Shown here: positions 7,033 through 13,582 of the stretch, in pieces
Position numbering within the stretch: the first letter of the stretch is position 1
Layout: the number at the start of each line of letters is the position of its first letter
DNA from: an uncultured Bacilli bacterium
GTDB lineage: Bacteria > Bacillota_I > Bacilli_A > RF39 > UBA660
Direction: 5' to 3'
Assembly: GCA_947625395.1 (NCBI GenBank)
Contig: CANQOD010000004.1
Location: 1-19,693, forward strand
DNA: 19,693 nucleotides
Notes under the pieces: model-generated
Seen by the model: only the letters and a program-made list of their open reading frames with translations
The model's database searches: none
What the model was told of the DNA's origin: nothing
Translations under genes and position numbers: made by a program

Positions 7033-7731
7033 ATGAAAAAGAGAAGTAAAAAATACCAAGAAGCTTTTTCAAAAGTAGAAAAGAATAAAATTTATACCAA
7101 AGAAGAAGCCGTTAAGCTTGTCAAAGAAACAGCGATTACTTCTTTCGATTCTTCTATCGAAGTGGCAATGCGTCTTAACTTAGATACAAAGAAAGCAGAC
7201 CAACAATTAAGAGGCGCTATTGTACTTCCAAAAGGAACTGGAAAAGAAGTAAGAGTATTAGTCATTGCAAAAGGTGACCAAGCAAAAGCAGCCCAAGAAG
7301 CTGGAGCTGATTATGTTGGAGATACGGACATGTTAGAAAAAATCGAAAAAGAAAACTGGTTCGATTTTGATACGATGATTGCGACTCCTGATATGATGCC
7401 ATTACTTGGACGTTTAGGTCGTGTCCTTGGACCAAAAGGCTTAATGCCAAATCTAAAAACTGGTACAGTGACAGTAGATGTTGCAAAAGCAGTTCAAGAT
7501 GCCAAAGCAGGTCGTGTTGAATATCGTACTGATAGTTTTGGAAATGTTCATGGAATTATTGGAAAAGCAAGCTTTAGTGAAGAAGATTTAATGGAAAACT
7601 TAAATGCTTTCGTTTCACAAATTTTAAAAATAAAACCATCCACTGTTAAAGGAGATTATGTAAAAAATATCTCCATTGCATCAACGATGGGACCTGGTAT
7701 TAAAATTCAAGTAAATACATTTGACAAATAA
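7033..7731 (+). CDS. rplA: 50S ribosomal protein L1
   Basis: 232 residues, normal. L1 forms the mobile stalk that guides deacylated tRNA out of the E site and represses its own operon. Family blocks are all present: N-terminal KRSKKYQEAFSKVEK, LPKGTGKEVRVLVIAKG (~66-82), the hallmark LGRVLGPKGLMPN (~131-142) with TGTVT, and the C-terminal strand returning to domain I (STMGPGIKIQVN). Strong ribosome site TAAGGAGG. The last codons (Phe-Asp-Lys-stop) contain the -35 box of the downstream rplJ promoter. Confidence 0.98.
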   Translation: MKKRSKKYQEAFSKVEKNKIYTKEEAVKLVKETAITSFDSSIEVAMRLNLDTKKADQQLRGAIVLPKGTGKEVRVLVIAKGDQAKAAQEAGADYVGDTDMLEKIEKENWFDFDTMIATPDMMPLLGRLGRVLGPKGLMPNLKTGTVTVDVAKAVQDAKAGRVEYRTDSFGNVHGIIGKASFSEEDLMENLNAFVSQILKIKPSTVKGDYVKNISIASTMGPGIKIQVNTFDK

Positions 7732-7749
7732 AAGAAAATTGCATATAAT
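7721..7749 (+). promoter_or_regulatory. Perfect-consensus promoter of rplJ-rplL
   Basis: TTGACA (7721-7726), 17-bp spacer, TATAAT (7744-7749): an exact sigmaA consensus match. The -35 box lies inside the final codons of rplA and the spacer begins there too, so the unit can fire independently of rplK-rplA. The transcript should start near 7756. Confidence 0.92.
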
Positions 7750-7756
7750 AACAAGT

Positions 7757-7866
7757 GATTTGAGTGCCATAGACAGTAGGTATCATGTAAATCCTACCGA
7801 GGACTTTAAAACTTTCAAGTAAAAATGTTTTAGAAAAGTTCTTGGTGGAGTGCCAAGAACTTTTTT
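7757..7866 (+). promoter_or_regulatory. Ribosomal protein L10 leader with terminator-attenuator
   Basis: The untranslated leader has the L10-leader pattern: GTGCCATAGACAGTAGG (from 7765) with GTAGG/CCTAC pairing (around 7776-7780 with 7793-7797) and the following CCGAGG. At its end is a 12-bp terminator, AAAAGTTCTTGG (7834-7845), loop TGGAGTG, CCAAGAACTTTT (7853-7864), T run 7861-7866. In Bacillus the L10(L12)4 complex binds this leader and promotes termination when in excess. ACTTTCAAG upstream (~7811-7819) could pair with part of the terminator stem as an antiterminator; that pairing is my inference. Confidence 0.85.
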
Positions 7867-7899
7867 ATGGACCTCATATTCAAAAAAGGAGGTGTTATT

Positions 7900-8397
7900 G
7901 TGGCAAGTGCAAAAATTCTAGAAGCAAAGCAAAAAGTCATTGATGAGATTAAAACACGTGTGGAAGAAAGTAATAGTGTTGTGTTATTTGACTATCGTGG
8001 AATTACTGATAGTGAAGCAAAAGAATTAAGACGCGCTTTACGAAATGCCGGTGCTGATTACAAAGTATATAAAAATACTTTAATGACACGTGCTTTCAAC
8101 GATTTACAAATCGATATGGGCAATGCCTTAACAGGACCAAGTGCTTTTGCTTATAGTGAAGACCAAATCGCACCCATCAAAGTGCTTTCAGATTTTGCCA
8201 AAGAACATCCAGCTCTAGTTTTAAAAGTAGGACTTGTTGATGGTGAGTTCGCAGACGCTAGCAAATTAAAAGAGTATGCAACAATCCCATCAAGAGATGG
8301 CTTATTAACGATGTTAGCTGGTGGTATGATTGGTCTTGTACGTGACTTATCGATTTGTTTAGATTTGTATGCTGAACAGAAAAAAGAAAATGAATAA
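7900..8397 (+). CDS. rplJ: 50S ribosomal protein L10
   Basis: 165 residues from GTG 7900 (VASAKILEAKQ), normal for L10. GTG is preferred over the in-frame ATG 7867 because AGGAGGT (7887-7893) lies 6 bases before it and because 7867 directly abuts the attenuator T run. L10 anchors L7/L12 dimers and binds 23S rRNA at the stalk base. The RNA-binding N-terminal domain shows VVLFDYRGITDSEAKELRR (~28-46), YKVYKNTLMTRAF and LTGPSAFAYSEDQIAP; the C-terminal helix for L12 dimers (~125-165, RDLSICLDLYAEQKKENE) is present. Part of rplJ-rplL, and together with L12 it likely controls its own leader. Confidence 0.97.
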   Translation: MASAKILEAKQKVIDEIKTRVEESNSVVLFDYRGITDSEAKELRRALRNAGADYKVYKNTLMTRAFNDLQIDMGNALTGPSAFAYSEDQIAPIKVLSDFAKEHPALVLKVGLVDGEFADASKLKEYATIPSRDGLLTMLAGGMIGLVRDLSICLDLYAEQKKENE

Positions 8398-8436
8398 TCA
8401 TTTAGCTGAAAAATAAAAATAAAGGAGGAATAAAAA

Positions 8437-8811
8437 ATGGCTAAATTAACAAAAGACGAATTTATTAGCGCTTTAAAAGAGATGAATTTATTAGAAATTA
8501 AAGAATTAGTAGATGCAATGAAAGAAGAATTTGGAGTTGACCCAAGTGCAGTAGCAGTTGCTGCTCCTGCGGCTAGTGGAGCTGCTGCTGATGATACACC
8601 AGCAACTGTTTCAATCTCTATTTCTGATGCTGGAGCTGCAAAAGTTGCAGTTATCAAAGTTGTTCGTGAAATCACTGGTTTAGGATTAAAAGAATCTAAA
8701 GACTTAGTTGATAACGCTGGAACACCAATTAAAGAAAACATCTCTATGGAAGAAGCCAATCAAATCAAAGCTCAACTTGAAGAAGCTGGAGCAACTGTTG
8801 AAATTAAATAA
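8437..8811 (+). CDS. rplL: 50S ribosomal protein L7/L12
   Basis: 124 residues. N-terminal dimerisation domain (~1-35, ISALKEMNLLEIKELVDAMK), an Ala-rich flexible hinge (~40-55, AVAVAAPAASGAAADD), and the C-terminal factor-binding domain (~58-124) with KVAVIKVVREITGLGLKESK and VDNAGTPIKE. L7/L12 dimers recruit EF-Tu, EF-G, IF2 and RF3. AAAGGAGG ribosome site. The gene ends the unit and is followed by a terminator at 8830-8858. Confidence 0.98.
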   Translation: MAKLTKDEFISALKEMNLLEIKELVDAMKEEFGVDPSAVAVAAPAASGAAADDTPATVSISISDAGAAKVAVIKVVREITGLGLKESKDLVDNAGTPIKENISMEEANQIKAQLEEAGATVEIK

Positions 8812-8829
8812 GACAGCAAAAAGAGAAAG

Positions 8830-8858
8830 TATCCACAGAAAACAGTGGATATTTTTTT
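8830..8858 (+). terminator. Rho-independent terminator after rplL
   Basis: TATCCAC (8830-8836), loop AGAAAACA, GTGGATA (8845-8851), then seven T residues (8852-8858). It separates rplJL from the rsmC-rpoBC unit. Confidence 0.9.
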
Positions 8859-8900
8859 GTGAAGAAAAACGGGTTGCGTATCGGCGTTCAAAACCAAATT

Positions 8901-9139
8901 ACTGATTTGGAAAAATTTAAAAGGAAGCAAATTAAAATAAATTGACCTGGAAAATTCTGAAACGAAGCAAGTCAAAATGAGTTAACTTAAAAAACTCTGA
9001 AAGAGACAAATCAAAATGAGTTAACTTAGAAAAGTTTTAACAGAAGCAAATCAAAATGAGCTAACTTGAAAAAACTTTAAAAGAAGTAAATCAAAATAGG
9101 CTGATTTGGAACAGTCTTGCCAAAAATAAATCGAAAGAA
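8901..9139 (+). repeat. Six degenerate tandem copies of a ~40-bp noncoding repeat
   Basis: Copies at 8901-8940, 8941-8980, 8981-9019, 9020-9059, 9060-9099 and 9100-9139 (one is 39 bp). Shared features in order: G(T/C)TAACTT or CTGATTTGG, an A tract, an AACTYTRAAA-like stretch, GAAGCAAATC, then AAAATGA. The period of 40 is not a multiple of three and the copies contain stops in each frame, so it is not a protein repeat. A small inverted repeat CCAAAT/ATTTGG (8894-8910) marks the left edge. The array fills most of the 446-base gap between rplL and the rsmC-like gene and ends 17 bases before the -35 box of the next promoter. Nothing else was found in the gap. Confidence 0.85.
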
Positions 9140-9156
9140 GAAAAACAAAATTTTTG

Positions 9157-9185
9157 TTGACGATAAGTTAATTTTGTTGTATTAT
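9157..9185 (+). promoter_or_regulatory. Promoter of rsmC-rpoB-rpoC
   Basis: TTGACG (9157-9162), 17-bp spacer, TATTAT (9180-9185). The start point near 9192 gives a leader of about 66 bases to ATG 9258, containing the hairpin at 9201-9244. Confidence 0.78.
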
Positions 9186-9200
9186 ACAGATACGAAAGGA

Positions 9201-9244
9201 GATAACTCTATCATGATTGATTTAGTTATCCCTTTTTCTTTTTT
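9201..9244 (+). terminator. Attenuator-like hairpin in the rsmC-rpoBC leader
   Basis: GATAACT (9201-9207) pairs with AGTTATC (9224-9230), followed by a pyrimidine run CCTTTTTCTTTTTT (9231-9244). It begins about ten bases into the predicted transcript and looks like a weak intrinsic terminator. The left arm touches the AAAGGAG ribosome-site-like element at 9195-9201. Candidate only; the stem is short and AT-rich. Confidence 0.55.
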
Positions 9245-9257
9245 GTGGAGTGATGAA

Positions 9258-9845
9258 ATGAGTCAATATTTTGAAAATGATTCAAGTCTTAAAAGTAATA
9301 TTCAAAAGACAACGACCGAAGTATTTCATCAAGAATTTACGTTTTTTACTGATTCTGGTGTCTTTGCCAAAAAAGGATTGGATTTTGGAAGTCGCTTATT
9401 AATTGAGAATATTCAAAAAGAAGATATCAAAAGTCCTTTTTTAGATGTTGGTTGTGGTGTAGGTGTTTTAGGAATTATTCTGAATAAAATTTATCAAGCA
9501 ACGGGAGATATGATTGATATCAACTTAAGAGCACTACATTTAGCAAAACGCAATGTGAAAGAAAACGCATGTGATGGCCTTACGATTTTTGAAAGTGATT
9601 GTTATCAACAAATAACAGGAAAGTATCCATTGATAATGACCAATCCACCTATTCGAGCAGGCAAAAGAAAAGTATATGAAATTTTAGAACAAGCTAAAGA
9701 ACATTTAACACCTGATGGAACACTTTACTTTGTCATTCGGAAAGAACAAGGCGCAAAAACGATGATTTCCGACATGGAAAAGATTTATCATACAAGTATT
9801 ATCATTAGAAAAAAAGGATTTTTTATTGTGAAATGCAAAAACTGA
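9258..9845 (+). CDS. RsmC/YbxB-like class I SAM methyltransferase (probable 16S rRNA guanine-N2)
   Basis: 195 residues from ATG 9258, preceded by GTGGAG 7 bases upstream; the N-terminus MSQYFENDSSLKSN aligns with YbxB proteins. SAM motif I is DVGCGVG (63-69) and the catalytic motif IV is NPPIRAGK (129-136), a signature of RsmC/RlmG-type N2-guanine methyltransferases. The likely reaction is m2G formation near position 1207 of 16S rRNA. A second in-frame start, ATG 9213, follows AAAGGAG with an 11-base gap and would add 15 residues (MIDLVIPFSFLW...); those residues do not match the family and overlap the attenuator hairpin. The gene sits between rplL and rpoB as ybxB does in Bacillus. It ends in TGA, the only such stop seen here. 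Confidence 0.9.
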   Translation: MSQYFENDSSLKSNIQKTTTEVFHQEFTFFTDSGVFAKKGLDFGSRLLIENIQKEDIKSPFLDVGCGVGVLGIILNKIYQATGDMIDINLRALHLAKRNVKENACDGLTIFESDCYQQITGKYPLIMTNPPIRAGKRKVYEILEQAKEHLTPDGTLYFVIRKEQGAKTMISDMEKIYHTSIIIRKKGFFIVKCKN

Positions 9846-9874
9846 TTGACTTGTTGCTGGTTTTATGCTAATAA
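9846..9874 (+). promoter_or_regulatory. Candidate internal promoter for rpoB-rpoC
   Basis: TTGACT (9846-9851) starts right after the rsmC-like stop; a 17-bp spacer leads to TAATAA (9869-9874), preceded by TGC (extended -10). It would let rpoBC be expressed without the methyltransferase gene. Confidence 0.6.
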
Positions 9875-9943
9875 TATAAATTGGCAACGTATTATTTTTA
9901 GAAATATGACTGAAGCAAAAATATGTGTATAGGGGTGAATTTT

Positions 9944-12900
9944 GTGGCATATAAAATCGTAGATTGTGGAACACATCGCAAAAGAAGAAACTTTTCAAAA
10001 ATTAAAAATACGTATGAACTAAAGGATTTACTAGAAATCCAAAAAAAATCTTATGATTGGTTTATTACAACTGGAATTAAAGAAGTCTTTGAAGACTTGT
10101 TTCCTGTTGAAAATTTTTCCGGAACCCTTTCATTAGAGTTTGGTGATTATCATTTTGATGAACCAAGATATTCTATTAAAGAAAGCAAAGATAGAGAAAC
10201 AACTTTCTCAGCACCATTAAAAGTCGAAGTGCGTCTTTTTAATCGTGAAACTGGAGAAGTCAAAGAACAAGAGATTTTCATGGGCGATATGCCAATCATG
10301 ACCGATAGTGGAACCTTTATTATCAATGGTGCAGAACGTGTCATTGTTTCACAATTGGTTCGTTCACCAAGTGTGTACTTTAATCGTGAAATCGATAAAA
10401 ATGGTCGAGAATTAATTACTTCTCAAATCATTCCAACGCGTGGAACCTGGCTTGAATATGAAACAGATGCTAGAGATGTCATGTATGTTCGTATTGACCG
10501 TACAAGAAAAGTAGCCTTAACAACCTTACTGCGCGCTTTTGGACTTTCTAGCGATGAAGATATTAAAAAAGTCTTTGGAACAGATGATTATTTAGAAAAT
10601 ACGATTGCGAAAGATAGTACTAAAAATACGGATGAAGCTTTAATTGAAATTTATGAAAAATTACGACCAGGAGAACCAGCAACCTTGGATTCTTCTAAGA
10701 ACCAAATCATTACGAGATTCTTTGATGAATTCCGTTATGATTTAGCCCGCGTTGGTCGTTACAAATTTAATCGTAAATTAAATATTTGTGACCGTCTTCT
10801 CAATCAAACTTTAGCAGAAGACATTAAAGTTGATGGGGAAGTTGTCATTGCTAAGGGAACTGTCATTACCAAAGAAATTTTAGAACAATTACGTCCTATC
10901 TTTGCGAATGGCTATGGCATCAAAGAGCTTCCTATTAATGAAGAATTAGATACATATAATCGTGTTCAACAAGTCATGATTGTGGACCCAAAAGATAAGA
11001 AGAAAAAGTTGGCTGTCATTGGAAATGACCAAACAATTGATGTAAAACGTTTAACCATTAGTGATGTTTATGCTTCTGTATCTTATTATTTAAACTTACT
11101 TCATGGTGTTGGTAACTTTGATGAAATTGACCATTTAGGAAATCGTCGTATTCGTCAAGTTGGAGAACTTTTACAAAATCAATTCCGTATTGGTGTTTCT
11201 CGTATGGAACGTGTTATTCGTGAGAGAATGACAACACAAGAAATGGAAGAAGTTACACCAAAAACATTAATTAATATTCGCCCTGTTACTGCTGCAATGA
11301 AAGAATTCTTTGGTAGTAGTCAATTATCACAATTTATGGACCAAACGAACCCCATCGCAGAGTTGACGAACAAACGTCGTTTATCTGCATTAGGACCAGG
11401 AGGACTTTCAAGGGACCGTGCTGGTGTCGAAGTGCGTGACGTCAATACTTCTCACTATGGTCGTATTTGTCCAATTGAATCTCCAGAAGGACCTAACATT
11501 GGATTAATTACCTCTCTTGCAAGTTATGCGAAGATTGATGAATATGGATTTATCATGACACCTTATCGGAAAGTCGTTGATTCCAAAATTACAGATGAAG
11601 TCAAATATTTAACAGCCGATGAAGAATTAGACTTTATTATTTCACAATCGACTGTGGAAACAGATAAGGACAATCGAATTGTGCAAGAACTTGTCAATGC
11701 AAGATTCCGTGGTGAAAATATATTAGCTAAACCGGAACAAGTTGATTATATTGACGTGAGTCCACAACAAGTTGTTTCCATTACAACAAGTTGTATTCCA
11801 TTCTTGGAACATGACGATGCAACACGTGCCTTAATGGGAGCCAACATGCAACGTCAGGCGATGCCTTTATTGAAAACCGAAGCGCCATTTGTTGGAACGG
11901 GTGTAGAGTTTATTGCTGCGAAAGATTCAGGTGTAGAAATTGTCGCTAAGGCGGATGGTATTGTTGAATATGTCGATGCCAAAAAAATCATTGTCAAAAA
12001 TAAAGGTGGCAAAGATACATATTATCTTGCAAATTTTGAACTTGCAAACTCTGGTATTTGTAGTCATCAAAGACCTATTGTTCAAGTTGGCGATAAAGTC
12101 GTTGCCAATGAAACAATTTTGGCAGATGGAAATAGTACCGACCAAGGAGAACTTGCTCTTGGTAAGAACGTCGTTGTCGCATTCATGACCTTTGATGGTT
12201 ATAACTATGAAGACGCCGTTATCTTAAATGAAAACTTAGTCAAAGATGATAAATATACTTCACTTCACTTAGAAGACTATGAAATGCAATGTCGTGAAAC
12301 CAAATTAGGACCTGAAGAAATTACAAGAGATATTCCAAATGTCAGTGAAGAAGCACGGAAAAATTTGGATGAAAATGGTATTGTAACCATTGGTACAGAA
12401 GTCAAAGAGGGCGATATCCTAGTTGGTAAAGTAACACCAAAAGGAATGGCTGAACTTACTTCTGAAGAAAAATTATTACATGCTATTTTTGGAGAAAAAA
12501 CACGTGAAGTTCGAGATACATCATTACGTGTGCCACATGGTGGCGATGGTATCGTTCATGATATTAAAATCTATTCAAGAAAAGACAATGATGAACTTCC
12601 TGCAGGAGTATCTAAAGTCATTCGTGTCTATATTATCCAAAAGAGAAAGATTCAAGTCGGAGATAAAATGTCTGGACGTCACGGAAACAAAGGTGTTATT
12701 TCTTTGATACTTCCACAAGAAGATATGCCATATTTACCAGACGGTACTCCAGTTGATATCATGTTAAATCCACAAGGTGTACCATCTCGTATGAACCTTG
12801 GACAGATTCTTGAAATTCATATGGGGATGGCTGCGAAGAAGTTAGGTGTTCATATTGCGACTCCAGTCTTCGATGGAGCACATATCAGTGACATTGAAGA

Positions 12901-13582
12901 GATGATGGCAGAAGCTGGTATGGACCCTGATGGTAAGACCATTCTTTATAATGGTCGTACAGGAGAACCATTCGATAATCGTATCGCAGTTGGTGTCATG
13001 TACATGATTAAACTGCATCACATGGTAGATGATAAACTTCATGCCAGAAGTACAGGACCTTATTCCTTAGTGACACAACAGCCTCTTGGTGGTAAAGCAC
13101 AATTTGGTGGACAGCGTTTTGGAGAAATGGAAGTTTGGGCACTTTATGCTTATGGTGCTGCGCATACTTTACAAGAAATCTTAACCGTAAAATCAGATGA
13201 TGTCATTGGTCGTGTGAAAGTATATGAAGCCATCGTCAAAGGACAAGAAATCAATCAAGCTGGTGTTCCAGAATCCTTTAGAGTATTGATGAAAGAATTC
13301 CAAGCTTTAGGCCTTGATATTTCCGTTATTAATGATAAAGGGGAAACAGTGGAACTAAAACAGATGGAAGAAGACGATGATGATGCGAAAACAGATATCA
13401 ATGAAGTGGAAGTAACCCCAGTTACAATTCCAAGAGATGAACAATCAGAAATCGAAAGTGCTTCTTTAAGTGGTGACTTAACAAAAGATGAATATGAAGA
13501 AGAGGAAGATGAGTTCGAGGAGGAGGAAGAAGAATTTCCACTCGACTTTGATGAATCTATGTTAGAGGGGGATGAAGAATAA
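9944..13582 (+). CDS. rpoB: DNA-directed RNA polymerase subunit beta
   Basis: 1212 residues from GTG 9944 (VAYKIVDCGTHRKRRN), which has AGGGGTGA upstream; ATG 9923 would add 7 residues and lacks a site. Beta forms one jaw of the catalytic cleft and the rifampicin pocket. All core regions are present: GGLSRDRAGVEVRDV, HYGRICPIESPEGPNIGLI, GDKMSGRHGNKGV and GGKAQFGGQRFGEMEVWAL. In the rifampicin region (SQLSQFMDQTNP...KRRLSALGPGG), residue 476, equivalent to E. coli His526, is Asn; Asp466 and Ser481 (E. coli 516 and 531) are unchanged. The last 73 residues (1140-1212) are a highly acidic tail, longer than in Bacillus. No large lineage insertion is evident. The stop overlaps the rpoC start by one base. 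Confidence 0.99.
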   Translation: MAYKIVDCGTHRKRRNFSKIKNTYELKDLLEIQKKSYDWFITTGIKEVFEDLFPVENFSGTLSLEFGDYHFDEPRYSIKESKDRETTFSAPLKVEVRLFNRETGEVKEQEIFMGDMPIMTDSGTFIINGAERVIVSQLVRSPSVYFNREIDKNGRELITSQIIPTRGTWLEYETDARDVMYVRIDRTRKVALTTLLRAFGLSSDEDIKKVFGTDDYLENTIAKDSTKNTDEALIEIYEKLRPGEPATLDSSKNQIITRFFDEFRYDLARVGRYKFNRKLNICDRLLNQTLAEDIKVDGEVVIAKGTVITKEILEQLRPIFANGYGIKELPINEELDTYNRVQQVMIVDPKDKKKKLAVIGNDQTIDVKRLTISDVYASVSYYLNLLHGVGNFDEIDHLGNRRIRQVGELLQNQFRIGVSRMERVIRERMTTQEMEEVTPKTLINIRPVTAAMKEFFGSSQLSQFMDQTNPIAELTNKRRLSALGPGGLSRDRAGVEVRDVNTSHYGRICPIESPEGPNIGLITSLASYAKIDEYGFIMTPYRKVVDSKITDEVKYLTADEELDFIISQSTVETDKDNRIVQELVNARFRGENILAKPEQVDYIDVSPQQVVSITTSCIPFLEHDDATRALMGANMQRQAMPLLKTEAPFVGTGVEFIAAKDSGVEIVAKADGIVEYVDAKKIIVKNKGGKDTYYLANFELANSGICSHQRPIVQVGDKVVANETILADGNSTDQGELALGKNVVVAFMTFDGYNYEDAVILNENLVKDDKYTSLHLEDYEMQCRETKLGPEEITRDIPNVSEEARKNLDENGIVTIGTEVKEGDILVGKVTPKGMAELTSEEKLLHAIFGEKTREVRDTSLRVPHGGDGIVHDIKIYSRKDNDELPAGVSKVIRVYIIQKRKIQVGDKMSGRHGNKGVISLILPQEDMPYLPDGTPVDIMLNPQGVPSRMNLGQILEIHMGMAAKKLGVHIATPVFDGAHISDIEEMMAEAGMDPDGKTILYNGRTGEPFDNRIAVGVMYMIKLHHMVDDKLHARSTGPYSLVTQQPLGGKAQFGGQRFGEMEVWALYAYGAAHTLQEILTVKSDDVIGRVKVYEAIVKGQEINQAGVPESFRVLMKEFQALGLDISVINDKGETVELKQMEEDDDDAKTDINEVEVTPVTIPRDEQSEIESASLSGDLTKDEYEEEEDEFEEEEEEFPLDFDESMLEGDEE

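Noticed and set aside
8151..8759. 202-codon minus-strand frame opposite rplJ and rplL
   Set aside because: Spans two well-defined ribosomal genes and their spacer, and its Ser/Ala-rich content mirrors the L7/L12 hinge codons; no start signals.
8901..9139. CRISPR array
   Set aside because: Whole 40-bp units are repeated without unique spacers, copies are degenerate and no cas genes are near.
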